A DNA stretch of 64,000 nucleotides, from assembly GCA_965214035.1 (NCBI GenBank), contig OZ243932.1, positions 372,001 to 436,000 of the forward strand, given 5' to 3'. A program made the position numbers and the translations under genes. The notes beneath the pieces are model-generated. The model was not told the origin of the DNA and did no database searches. It worked only from the letters and a program-made list of their open reading frames with translations. Source of the DNA: JAJDYQ01 sp965214035 (GTDB taxonomy: Bacteria; Pseudomonadota; Gammaproteobacteria; JAJDYQ01). Shown here in pieces: positions 55,603 to 63,748 of this stretch. Position 1 is the stretch's first letter. Each line of letters begins with the position of its first letter.

Positions 55603-56771
55603 CCCTGCCAGACATACTGCGTGGCAGCCATTTCATATTTGGCGACAGAGACGGTACTTCGGTTTGGGGAAGGGCATCTTATTCGAATTATACAGAAGGG
55701 CATGATGATGTTTCGGTGGATGGTGATGTGACCACCGGTATGCTGGGTATCGATTATGAGGATGGTGACACGCTGCGTGGTCTGGCGCTATCGCACAGTG
55801 GTGGCGGTGGCGACTGGAGCGGTGCTCAGGGGGAAGGCGAGCTGTCAAGCCATTTATGGCTGCTGATGCCATATATGCGGCACGATGTGACAGAGCGCTT
55901 ACAGGCATGGGGTGCAGCGGGCTATGGCCTTGGTGGTTTAAGATTAAGTCCGATCGAACAGAGCTCTTCGGGTCACGACATATATCAGTTGATGATGTTG
56001 GGGGGTCTGCGCGGAACGCTGGTGGAACGCACGGAGGAAGACAACTTCACACTGTCGGTGATTTCGGATGTGGCGCTGGTGCATACCAGAACGGATGATT
56101 CCGAATATCTGCGGGGCATGGAAACAGATTCACAACGTCTTCGTTTGGGACTGGAGTGGTCCTGGCTGCATCTGCAGGCAGATGGCGGGCGTCTGACTCC
56201 GGAACTGGAACTGGGAATGCGCTATGACGATGGTGGTAGTACACAAGGTGTGGGTATGGAGCTGGGCGGTGGTATAAGCTGGGAGATACCCTCAAAGGGT
56301 CTGACACTGGATCTGCGTGGTCGCCGCTTGCTGGAGCATGAGAATCAGGACCGTCGTGAGTGGGGCCTGTCGGGTTCGATGGATTTCGACCTGTTACCGG
56401 ATTCGGCGCATGGTCCGTCGCTGAGTCTGCAGCAGGAATATGGTAATGCGCCGTCATCGGGTGGTCTGGAAAAGCTGTTGTCGGGTTCGCTGTCTGATTC
56501 TCTGCAAGAAAGTTCTTCACAGGTGACCCCGGTATCGAAGCGCTGGACCCTGAAGGGCGAGTGGGGCTTTGCTATGGAGGACGGTGCCGCAGGTGTACCG
56601 TATGCGGGCCTATCGTCATCCGGTTCCGACCACAACCTGACCTTGGGCTGGCGTATGGTGCCGGCACCGGGTAGATTGGATGCAGAGCTGGACATCAAGG
56701 CGATTCGTCGGGAGAGTGGTCAGAGCAGGGTGCATCACGGTGTTGGTGTAGAAATGAAGCTGCGCTGGTGA
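55578..56771 (+). CDS. C-terminal autotransporter-type beta-barrel of the giant Calx-beta protein
   Basis: 397 residues in the frame displaced by one base from the repeat region. It starts within a linker FNQSRSLTLPDILRGSHFIFGD, followed by about a dozen amphipathic beta strands and ending VGVEMKLRW, with the terminal aromatic residue expected of a BAM substrate. The real coding region extends upstream to about 55489 (Gly/Tyr-rich linker) and joins the Calx-beta passenger once the single-base deletion there is restored. The formal ATG at 55578 has no ribosome site, so independent translation is unlikely. Paralogue of the barrel at the window start, which has a different lesion. Confidence 0.85.
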   Translation: MFNQSRSLTLPDILRGSHFIFGDRDGTSVWGRASYSNYTEGHDDVSVDGDVTTGMLGIDYEDGDTLRGLALSHSGGGGDWSGAQGEGELSSHLWLLMPYMRHDVTERLQAWGAAGYGLGGLRLSPIEQSSSGHDIYQLMMLGGLRGTLVERTEEDNFTLSVISDVALVHTRTDDSEYLRGMETDSQRLRLGLEWSWLHLQADGGRLTPELELGMRYDDGGSTQGVGMELGGGISWEIPSKGLTLDLRGRRLLEHENQDRREWGLSGSMDFDLLPDSAHGPSLSLQQEYGNAPSSGGLEKLLSGSLSDSLQESSSQVTPVSKRWTLKGEWGFAMEDGAAGVPYAGLSSSGSDHNLTLGWRMVPAPGRLDAELDIKAIRRESGQSRVHHGVGVEMKLRW

Positions 56772-56886
56772 CGGTACCGGGTGATTGTCATAGGGATATG
56801 GTGATAATGTGAGACTCCTGCTGGCGAGCTGATAGTAAAGCTGCTCAGTTATAGCTCCGGGCCTGCTGCCACAGCGATATGCTGAT

Positions 56887-57201
56887 TCAGTTGACGGGTC
56901 GATGGTTGATATAAACCCCGTCGCGATATTCGTCGAACAGGTCTTTAAGTGCCGGATGCTCGACTGGACAGCCCTCTTTATCGACCGCCAGATGCCTTTC
57001 AGCGACGTAGGTCATGTTGGTGTTGTTCTCAACCAGAACATGGTACCAGGGATTGTCTTTTGGTGGACGGCTGCGGGCAACCTGCTCATACCATTTGTCA
57101 GTTCCCTGAAAGTCGGCGTCAACATCAAGAATGACGCCGCGATAGTTGAATTTCAGGTGATGAACGACCTGACCGATATGAAATTTTGCTTCGCTCGACA
57201 T
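56887..57201 (-). CDS. hspQ: Heat shock protein HspQ (hemimethylated-DNA-binding YccV family)
   Basis: 104 residues, the family length. Conserved KFHIGQVVHHLKFNYRGVILDVDADF, RSRPPKDNPWYHVLVENNTNMTYVAERHL and HPALKDLFDEYRDGVYI. In enteric bacteria HspQ binds hemimethylated oriC and acts as a specificity factor for Lon. Transcribed towards the giant adhesin gene (convergent). Confidence 0.93.
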   Translation of the reverse strand: MSSEAKFHIGQVVHHLKFNYRGVILDVDADFQGTDKWYEQVARSRPPKDNPWYHVLVENNTNMTYVAERHLAVDKEGCPVEHPALKDLFDEYRDGVYINHRPVN

Positions 57202-57271
57202 TCGGGCAGTATAGCAGCGTCAGGATGAATGTCTGAGCTAAATCTGATGTTCTGACCATCCTGAAATAGTG

Positions 57272-57345
57272 CGACCCCTGCGCGATTCGAACGCGCGACC
57301 TACAGCTTAGGAGGCTGTCGCTCTATCCAGCTGAGCTAAGGGGCC
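57272..57345 (-). tRNA. tRNA-Arg (CCU anticodon)
   Basis: On the minus strand: acceptor ggcccct/aggggtc (one G-U), D-arm gctcagctggatagagc, anticodon loop ctcctaa (CCT) in stem cagcc/ggctg-type pairing, and T-arm gcgcgttcgaatcgcgc. Discriminator G. CCA is not encoded, unlike in the tRNA-Ser of this window. Confidence 0.95.
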
Positions 57346-57597
57346 ATGGCGGGGTATTCTACCAGTTGCAGGCGGACTCTTGAATTCATTCGATTTGATT
57401 TTATTCAAAAAGCCTGTTGTTTTGATATGTCGGGGCGTTTCCTCTTCGTCTTTGGCGGGTTATGTGTTACAATGTAATGCGGTTTGTTGGCAGCAATACA
57501 GGGCATTCGCACATCAACACCGATTCCGGTGAAAAGTACTTTTGAACTGTCTTTTTGACGGGGAACCTGTGCATGGCAGGCAGCTGGAGAAACAAAA

Positions 57598-58311
57598 GTG
57601 AGTATTAGCCAGTGCCGGGGAAGGGGTGTGGAGAATATAGCCGTCATTATTCCGGTGTTGAATGAAGCCAGGCGCTGTGAGCATCTGATCAAAATGCTTC
57701 GTGATTATCGTCGGCAGAGTCAGATTGTTATTGTGGATGGCGGCAGCCGGGATGATACAGTCAGGCAGCTTACACAGGCTGGATTCACCGTGTTGCAGAC
57801 GGAACCCTGCCGCGCATTGCAAATGAATTATGGTTACAGTCATCTGCAGGCGGATGCCTACTGGTTCCTGCACGCAGACTGTACGCCTCCTCACAATGCA
57901 ATGGAGCTGATACGTGATAATCTGGATCAAGGTTATGGCTGGGGGAGATTCGATGTCAGATTAAGCGGGTCCAATCTGATTTTTCGTATTATTGAGCACA
58001 TGATGAACTGGCGCTCCTGTTTGACACAGGTGGCGACTGGAGATCAGGGTATATTTATACGGGGTTCCCTGCTCAGGCAGATCGGGGGTATTCCAGATAT
58101 TTCAATCATGGAAGATATTGCACTGAGCAAAATGCTCAGAAGCCATGGGCGGTGTGCCTGTGTATCTGACCGTATGCTGGTTTCCAGCAGGCGCTGGGAA
58201 AAAAACGGGATTATTTATATGACGATACTGATGTGGTGGTTGCGCCTTCGTTATTTTATGGGGGCCGACCCTCAAGATCTGCATCGTTGGTATTATGGTC
58301 AAAGCAAGTAG
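57598..58311 (+). CDS. Family 2 glycosyltransferase, arsenosugar-biosynthesis type (TIGR04283-like)
   Basis: 237 residues from GTG 57598. GT-A fold: IAVIIPVLNEARRCEHL at the N-terminus, VDGGSRDDTV, the metal site region WFLHADCTPP, GDQGIFIRGSLLRQIGG and MEDIALSKMLR. The family name comes from frequent association with arsenosugar or phospholipid glycosylation genes; the real substrate here is unknown. It overlaps the next gene by 17 nt. The two genes form a typical pair found together in many proteobacteria. Confidence 0.85.
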   Translation: MSISQCRGRGVENIAVIIPVLNEARRCEHLIKMLRDYRRQSQIVIVDGGSRDDTVRQLTQAGFTVLQTEPCRALQMNYGYSHLQADAYWFLHADCTPPHNAMELIRDNLDQGYGWGRFDVRLSGSNLIFRIIEHMMNWRSCLTQVATGDQGIFIRGSLLRQIGGIPDISIMEDIALSKMLRSHGRCACVSDRMLVSSRRWEKNGIIYMTILMWWLRLRYFMGADPQDLHRWYYGQSK

Positions 58312-58963
58312 AAACTTACTGGTCATAATGGCGAAGTCGCCGGTTGCAGGCCATGTAAAGACACGTTTGATCCCTGCAATGGGAAAATTTCGAGCGGCAA
58401 TGGTTTATAGAGCATTACTGGACAGAACTATCCATGAGCTATCCCTGTCGGATCATTATCGAGTTGTATTATCGTGCTCGCCAGATACCACTCATCCACA
58501 ATTCAGGAATTATCTGTTGAGATTGCGTACAAGGCTGTGGAAACAGCCAATCGGTCATCTTGGGCGGCGAATGTATCGGATAATTTCCTTGAGTCTTCAG
58601 AATTATGAAAACGTGATCATTGTTGGCAGCGATGTGAGCAATCTGTCGTATCGACAGGTCGAAAGCGCATTTTCGTCACTAAGTTACAGTGATCTGGTGC
58701 TGGGATTAACGAAAGACGGTGGTTATGGACTTATCGGAATGAAAAGGGCTCATTCTTATCTATTTCGAAATATGTCATGGAGTACGGCAAAGGTCGCGCG
58801 GCTGACCCGGGAGCGGATTCGGCGATCCGGTTTGAAGCTGGTTGCGTTTGAAGGTCTGCTCGATGTTGATACGCCGCGGGACTACAGGAACTGGATGTGC
58901 TCTGCTGCCGGCATGAGTATTTACAGGCGCAGAACAGATCAGGGAAATGACTGGGCTTCGTAG
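58295..58963 (+). CDS. Nucleotidyl/glycosyltransferase-A-fold protein (TIGR04282/DUF2064-like)
   Basis: 222 residues, starting MVKASRNLLVIMAKSPVAGHVKTRLIPAMG, the hallmark N-terminus of the family. IIVGSDVSNLSYRQVESAF and the LGLTKDGGYGLIGMKR segment follow, and DVDTPRDYR lies near the C-terminus. Usually cofactor- or sugar-transfer related. Translationally coupled to the upstream GT2 gene. The 3' end overlaps the convergent Memo-AMMECR1 gene by 25 bp. Confidence 0.85.
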   Translation: MVKASRNLLVIMAKSPVAGHVKTRLIPAMGKFRAAMVYRALLDRTIHELSLSDHYRVVLSCSPDTTHPQFRNYLLRLRTRLWKQPIGHLGRRMYRIISLSLQNYENVIIVGSDVSNLSYRQVESAFSSLSYSDLVLGLTKDGGYGLIGMKRAHSYLFRNMSWSTAKVARLTRERIRRSGLKLVAFEGLLDVDTPRDYRNWMCSAAGMSIYRRRTDQGNDWAS

Positions 58964-60294
58964 CGATAGACTTTGAGCGTTGGACTCCAGTAGTCATATG
59001 GCAGCGAGGCTTTACGCTTAAGTTCACGCCAGAACGCTCTCTTTTCCGGCAGGCTCTTCCATACAGAGGGCAGGAAGGTACCGCGCCGACCGGTATCCTC
59101 GACAACAAGACCATCCACGCCGGAGCGGAGTTGCTGGATCAGATCTTCCTCGGAAGAAAAATACATGGGGCTGATTGGGGTCAGTATGGAGATATGTATG
59201 TCTAGTTCGCTGACCTCTTGCCCGGACAAGGGAGAGAAGCGCGGATCCCGGAATGCGGCGGCATAGGCATTTTCGCTGATATCGCTTGCCAATGGTCGCA
59301 CTGCCTCAAGGGAACCGATGCAGCCTCTCAACTGACCATGCTGATTAAGTGTTACAAATGTTGCGCGCTTATGACACAGATGGTTGTGGTACTGATTGGT
59401 TTCTACGGGTAGGGCCTGATGGTGTTCCAAGCCGTGCAGAATAGACTGCCGTGCAATCTCGATAAGCTGTTGCCCTTCGCCCCAGGTATATCGGCTTTCG
59501 ATGCCAGGCAGTGTCAGGGCATAAGCCCCATATCCGACAACACGGTGCTTGTTGCCGGCAGTATCCCCCGAATTACGCAGATCGATTAACTCTATGCTGT
59601 AGCCCTGCTTTCTGGCCAGACAGAGGAGGCCGCTGATTGGGTTACGACCGCAGGCATCTTCATAAGTCAGTTTCTCATATTCCAGTTGGAGAATGTGTCG
59701 CGAGGTAATTCTGTCCCGCTGTTGGGCTGCCCCATAATCCAGAAAATGGCTTAAATCCGAACTGATAACGATAAGTGTCTCCTTGTCTCCCCATAATATT
59801 TCGAGCAACTCAGCAACTTCGTGGGTAGATGCGTCACCGACCACAAAGGGGACGATTTTGAAGTCCTCCAGGCAGGTTTGCAGGAAAGGCAGATGAACCT
59901 CCAGACTGTGCTCCTGCTCGTGTGCCGTATCGGAAACGATGACCTGGGGCAGGCTGGAAATTTTTTTAATGGTATCCCTGTCAATCGGGATATCACCGAG
60001 GGGAGTGGAAAAGCTTTCCACGCTGACCGTAGCCAGCCCTTTGATGGTGACTCGATGCGCCGGGCCAAGCAATATGACACGTTTAATCTGTTCGCGGACC
60101 GGTTTGAGTCGGGCATAGGCAGCTGCGGCCACAGGTCCTGAATAGATGTAGCCGGCATGGGGAGCGATCACGGCCTTTGGTGCCTCGGACACTGGCAGGG
60201 CATCATCCAGATATTGATGCAATACTGCCTTTAGCTCGGATGCCCGTGCAGGATAAAATGACCCTGCCACGGCGGCGGGACGAGAGGTCATCAT
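58939..60294 (-). CDS. AmmeMemoRadiSam system protein: Memo (B) domain fused to AMMECR1 (A) domain
   Basis: 451 residues. Residues 1-265 are the Memo fold, related to non-haem iron dioxygenases: RPAAVAGSFYPA, VIAPHAGYIYSG, LLGPAHRV, EHSLEVHLPFLQ, SSDLSHFLDYG and DACGRNPISGL. Residues about 275-451 are the AMMECR1 fold with the invariant LRGCIGSLEAVRPLASDI and the FSPLSGQEVSELDIHISIL segment. In many bacteria these two proteins and a radical SAM enzyme form a conserved module of unknown product; that enzyme is encoded at 60.8-61.8 kb. The fused form is common. A short 4-nt overlap links it to the upstream GFA-family gene on the same strand. Confidence 0.92.
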   Translation of the reverse strand: MMTSRPAAVAGSFYPARASELKAVLHQYLDDALPVSEAPKAVIAPHAGYIYSGPVAAAAYARLKPVREQIKRVILLGPAHRVTIKGLATVSVESFSTPLGDIPIDRDTIKKISSLPQVIVSDTAHEQEHSLEVHLPFLQTCLEDFKIVPFVVGDASTHEVAELLEILWGDKETLIVISSDLSHFLDYGAAQQRDRITSRHILQLEYEKLTYEDACGRNPISGLLCLARKQGYSIELIDLRNSGDTAGNKHRVVGYGAYALTLPGIESRYTWGEGQQLIEIARQSILHGLEHHQALPVETNQYHNHLCHKRATFVTLNQHGQLRGCIGSLEAVRPLASDISENAYAAAFRDPRFSPLSGQEVSELDIHISILTPISPMYFSSEEDLIQQLRSGVDGLVVEDTGRRGTFLPSVWKSLPEKRAFWRELKRKASLPYDYWSPTLKVYRYEAQSFP

Positions 60295-60644
60295 AAGGAT
60301 GCCCCGTCAAAAACCTCAAAAGGCAGCGAAAAGGCGTCAACCTCGTCGATACATCCCAGATTGAAGCGATAATTTCCGGGTGCGCGCATGGTTTCATGGA
60401 AGGGATATATCCCGCAGTGTTTACAGAAGTAATGTTTGGCCACGCCGCTATCAAACTGATAAACAGACAGGGCATCATTAGCGACATCAATGCTGATATC
60501 TTTAATGGGTACGACGAAGGAAGACATCAGGGCACTTTTTCGCTTGCAGATGGAGCAATTACAGCGAAGGCCATCGATGATTCCTTCGGCCTGAAAGCTG
60601 AATGAAACATCCCCACAATGACATTTACCGTGCCAGATTTTCAT
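60291..60644 (-). CDS. GFA-family (CENP-V/GFA) zinc-binding protein
   Basis: 117 residues. Zinc cysteines in the order KCHCGDVSF, RCNCSICKRK and YFCKHCGIYPFHET, the complete GFA/CENP-V pattern. The family includes putative glutathione-dependent formaldehyde-activating enzymes, though the true activity is usually unknown. It overlaps the start of the Memo-AMMECR1 gene by 4 nt and is divergent from the radical SAM gene, which suggests it belongs to the same functional module. Confidence 0.88.
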   Translation of the reverse strand: MKIWHGKCHCGDVSFSFQAEGIIDGLRCNCSICKRKSALMSSFVVPIKDISIDVANDALSVYQFDSGVAKHYFCKHCGIYPFHETMRAPGNYRFNLGCIDEVDAFSLPFEVFDGASL

Positions 60645-60754
60645 AATTTCATCACCCGTTGACTAATTGACTGTGAGTTATAATGCTGGAAAAGCATACT
60701 GCCTGTCAGTATGGTGTACTATACTACGAATTATGGAAAAGTATCCGAAAAAGC

Positions 60755-61846
60755 ATGAGCGACGCCTCGATTGAAGCGGGCGTATCGGTAATGCCGGTTC
60801 GATACTGGCACAGGCTGGACGATGGGCGGATTCAATGTGACCTTTGTCCTCGCCACTGCCGCCTGCACGAAGGCAAGCGGGGATTGTGCTTTGTCCGGGG
60901 GCGCAAAAACGATGAAATGGTTTTAACCACCTATGGCAGGTCCAGCGGCTTCTGTATCGACCCCATTGAAAAAAAGCCGCTCAATCACTTTTTGCCTGGA
61001 ACCCCGGTTCTTTCATTTGGTACAGCCGGCTGCAATCTGGCCTGCAAATTTTGCCAGAACTGGGACATCAGCAAGTCACGTGAAACAGATACACTTGCCG
61101 CAGTAGCCATGCCGGAGGTGATAGCAGCGGCAGCACGGCGCAATAGTTGCGATAGTGTGGCTTATACCTACAATGACCCTGTGATATTTATGGAGTATGC
61201 CATCGATATTGCCCAGGCCTGCAAGGAACAGGATATCCGGTCTGTTGCCGTTACAGCCGGATATATTGACGAAAAGCCCAGGGAAAAATTTTTCAGACAT
61301 ATGGATGCGGCAAACATCGATTTAAAAGCATTTACAGAAGATTTTTATTACCGTCTGACCGGAGGTCATTTACAACCGGTACTGGATACATTGGTTTATC
61401 TGAAACAGGAAACCGATGTCTGGTTTGAACTGACGACACTGATAATACCCGGACAGAACGATTCGGAAAAAGAGCTTGAAGAAATGACGCAATGGATCGT
61501 GGAGAATCTGGGGATTGACGTACCTGTACATTTTACAGCGTTTCATCCAGACTGGAAAATGCTGGACACACCACGCACACCTGCTGACACCCTTGTTCGA
61601 GCAGTGGGTATTGCCCGTATGAACGGCATACGCTATACCTATGTCGGCAACATACACAACAGGCGCTACGGCAGCACCTGGTGTCACGAATGTGGGGAGC
61701 TGCTCATTGAGCGGGACTGGTACATACTGGGAGAATGGAATCTGGATCAGAGAGGCTGCTGCTCAAACTGTGGCGCATCGTGCGCGGGTGTCTTCCGGCG
61801 ACAGCCGGGTAACTGGGGTGCGCGGCGTGAACCGGTGCGTGTTTAG
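60755..61846 (+). CDS. amrS: AmmeMemoRadiSam system radical SAM enzyme
   Basis: 363 residues from ATG 60755; starts at 60683 and 60791 are also possible, and none has a clear ribosome site. An N-terminal extra cysteine motif CDLCPRHCRLHEGKRGLC precedes the radical SAM cluster CNLACKFCQNW (C-x3-C-x2-C), then YTYNDPVIFMEYAIDIA, NIDLKAFTEDFYY and HFTAFHPDWKM. The C-terminal region has a zinc-ribbon-like CHECGELL ... CCSNCGASCAG. Third component of the Memo/AMMECR1 module. The symbol is the informal family name. Confidence 0.9.
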   Translation: MSDASIEAGVSVMPVRYWHRLDDGRIQCDLCPRHCRLHEGKRGLCFVRGRKNDEMVLTTYGRSSGFCIDPIEKKPLNHFLPGTPVLSFGTAGCNLACKFCQNWDISKSRETDTLAAVAMPEVIAAAARRNSCDSVAYTYNDPVIFMEYAIDIAQACKEQDIRSVAVTAGYIDEKPREKFFRHMDAANIDLKAFTEDFYYRLTGGHLQPVLDTLVYLKQETDVWFELTTLIIPGQNDSEKELEEMTQWIVENLGIDVPVHFTAFHPDWKMLDTPRTPADTLVRAVGIARMNGIRYTYVGNIHNRRYGSTWCHECGELLIERDWYILGEWNLDQRGCCSNCGASCAGVFRRQPGNWGARREPVRV

Positions 61847-62202
61847 TTATTTATAGCCTGACATATAACGAGGGAAGGGAAATGGGTGGTGAAAAAAATA
61901 AAACGATCCTGTTCACGATGTATAACATTACCTCGAATCGAGTTCCCGTGCTTGCTGCATTATCGAAATCAGATAAATTTGTTATAAAATATTTATTTCA
62001 AAGAAAAAACTGCTCAAATATACTTCTTTAATCAGAATAAACATTTTAATAGTCTTGTTCAGTATTTGGAGAAAAATAATGTCTGCTTTAGTTTCAAGCG
62101 TCGTTGAAGATTGTTAAGTTATTCGCTGACAGAAGACTATGATATTTTAGTGATAGGAGAAGGTTGGGGGGCGTTTCTCCCGTATAAGCTATTATTATTT
62201 TT

Positions 62203-62229
62203 GGGAATTATATACTTGACTCCCTAAAA
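62203..62229 (+). repeat. Left terminal inverted repeat of the TIR cassette
   Basis: 27 bp starting gggaattatatacttgac and ending ccctaaaa. Exact reverse complement of 63722-63748. Preceded by target copy ttattttt (62195-62202). Confidence 0.95.
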
Positions 62230-62327
62230 TATTAAACATCATCCTGACCTTTGAATGATATTGAATTATAAGGGCCTTGCCGTCTTTTTAATAAAATTTC
62301 CGGGTTAATCAACAGAGGACGACTTTC

Positions 62328-62936
62328 ATGGCAAGAAAAACATTCATATCCTACAAATATAGTGAGGCCCAGGATCTGCGGGATGCCATTATTAAGGCTC
62401 TTGGAGAGGATGCCACTTACTATGAAGGAGAAACTTCCGATTCGCCAGACTTGACTGATGCCTCCACAGAGACTATCAAAGAAAATCTCAAAAACATGAT
62501 GTATGACACTTCAGTGACGATAGTGATAGTTTCACCAGATTTTAAACAGAGTAAGTGGATTGACTGGGAGATAGAATATTGTTTGAGAGAATATAGTCGT
62601 AAGGGTCGGACATCGAAGACAAACGGAGTTGTCGGGGTAATTAAAGAAGTAAAGGATGGCTACGACTGGTTGGTTACCAAATCGAGAAAACCTGATGGCT
62701 GTTCAGTGAGGACGATTGGTGATTCAAAACTGTACCAGATCATCAATAAGAATCGCTATAACCGTAGTAGCAAAGAATACGCTTGCGATAACTGTAAAAC
62801 ACATGACCAATTGGATGGCTCATACATTTCTCTAATTGATCAAAAGGACTTTCTTAAAGATCCTGAAAAATACATAGAAAACGCGTATAAAAAATCTGAA
62901 AACTCTGATGAATTTGACCTTACAAAACAAAAGTAG
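62328..62936 (+). CDS. TIR-domain protein (ThsB/PF08937-like)
   Basis: 202 residues, cytosolic. TIR-like fold: strand A KTFISYKYSEAQDLRDAI, strand with ITIVIVSPDFKQ-type sequence (SVTIVIVSPDFKQSKWIDWE), and the WIDWEIEY helix holding the glutamate expected at the NADase/cyclase active site. A less typical C-terminal region has a CDNCKTHDQ pair of cysteines. Bacterial TIR proteins of this type act in anti-phage systems such as Thoeris, producing NAD-derived signals or depleting NAD. It is the first gene inside the mobile cassette. The ATG follows AGAGGACGAC. Confidence 0.82.
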   Translation: MARKTFISYKYSEAQDLRDAIIKALGEDATYYEGETSDSPDLTDASTETIKENLKNMMYDTSVTIVIVSPDFKQSKWIDWEIEYCLREYSRKGRTSKTNGVVGVIKEVKDGYDWLVTKSRKPDGCSVRTIGDSKLYQIINKNRYNRSSKEYACDNCKTHDQLDGSYISLIDQKDFLKDPEKYIENAYKKSENSDEFDLTKQK

Positions 62937-63050
62937 CGGCTAGATATTTTTCATACTCGCCAAATAAAGAATTATCTGAAGCACCCTCCCAAGCCTACAC
63001 TCCTGACGGCGTGTCTTGTCCTTTACTCCAGCCGATGATAGTCTTTTAGC

Positions 63051-63479
63051 ATGACAGAAGACCCCCAGAGAATGGTTGAGCACCTGAAAATGGTGCAAGG
63101 TGTTGTTACCCGCATGGCGGGTAACAGTGTGCAGATGAAGACTTGGGCCGTATCATTGGTGACCGCTACCTTTGTTTTCTCGGGTCTATCTGACAGTCCG
63201 CATTGGCTGATCGGCGTGGGTGGCTGTATCCCGGTTATTGCTTTCTGGGCAATGGATGCCAGATACCTTCACCTCGAAAGATGCTACATAAAACTCTACG
63301 AAGCAGTTGTGGCTGGAGCAGCTAAACCTTTCGAACTAAATTATCGACCATATGTCACCACGGTCGGTTCTGTTTGGAGTGTTGCGTGGTCTTGGTCAGT
63401 CTGCCGATTCTACGGTTCTCTGCTGGTCGTGATGGTAGCACTCTCAGCAATTTTGGTAATAGTAAGGAATATGTGGTGA
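63051..63479 (+). CDS. Small membrane protein, companion of TIR genes
   Basis: 142 residues. An N-terminal helix (MTEDPQRMVEHLKMVQGVVTRMAGNS) precedes two closely spaced transmembrane helices (TWAVSLVTATFVFSGL and WLIGVGGCIPVIAFWAMDARYL), then ERCYIKLYEAVVAG, and a C-terminal hydrophobic stretch (FYGSLLVVMVALSAILVIV). The layout resembles the SLATT-like two-helix membrane proteins often encoded beside TIR effectors, which are thought to act as membrane-targeting or pore-forming partners. The last codons overlap the next start (GTGA), indicating coupled translation. Confidence 0.72.
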   Translation: MTEDPQRMVEHLKMVQGVVTRMAGNSVQMKTWAVSLVTATFVFSGLSDSPHWLIGVGGCIPVIAFWAMDARYLHLERCYIKLYEAVVAGAAKPFELNYRPYVTTVGSVWSVAWSWSVCRFYGSLLVVMVALSAILVIVRNMW

Positions 63480-63658
63480 AACGAAGAGTTTTCTATAGCT
63501 TCCATTATGAGCCAGACAGTTGGCGGGCTAGCATGGTCCGAAATATCGGTGTGATTGAAGGTAGCCGACCAGCGACAGATAATGACTGGGAGACCGTGAA
63601 ACAAGGCACCAACACAGCGGGCAGGAAGTGGATTAACCATGAAATTATCAAGTCCTGA
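63476..63658 (+). pseudogene. Truncated second TIR-like gene (ThsB/DUF1863-type remnant)
   Basis: From GTG 63476 (overlapping the previous stop) it reads VKRRVFYSFHYEPDSWRASM then VRNIGVIEGSRPATDNDWETVK, the typical N-terminus of DUF1863 TIR-like proteins. It jumps to GTNTAGRKWINHEIIKS, which in intact members lies some 30 residues further on, and then hits TGA where the family has tryptophan. So it has an internal deletion plus a premature end close to the right terminal repeat. About 60 residues remain of a protein normally well over 150. Probably non-functional. Confidence 0.75.
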
Positions 63659-63721
63659 AAGGGTAATATTGTCTTTCATTTGGAGATTCCGCTAACTGAT
63701 GTTGGCATTATCATGTAACCC

Positions 63722-63748
63722 TTTTAGGGAGTCAAGTATATAATTCCC
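63722..63748 (-). repeat. Right terminal inverted repeat of the TIR cassette
   Basis: Perfect 27-bp reverse complement of the left repeat, followed directly by the second target copy ttattttt (63749-63756). Confidence 0.95.

Larger units (their letters stand above)
62203..63748. mobile_element. Transposase-less mobile insertion cassette carrying TIR-domain genes
   Basis: 1546 bp bounded by perfect 27-bp terminal inverted repeats (62203-62229 and 63722-63748, outer ends gggaattatatacttgac...). These are flanked by a perfect 8-bp target duplication ttattttt at 62195-62202 and 63749-63756. The host sequence on either side is one glycosyltransferase pseudogene. The inside holds three genes, all plus strand and no transposase, so movement would need an enzyme in trans. 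The structure fits a mobile insertion cassette; the responsible family is not determinable (8-bp duplications occur in IS1595, ISL3 and others). Confidence 0.88.
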
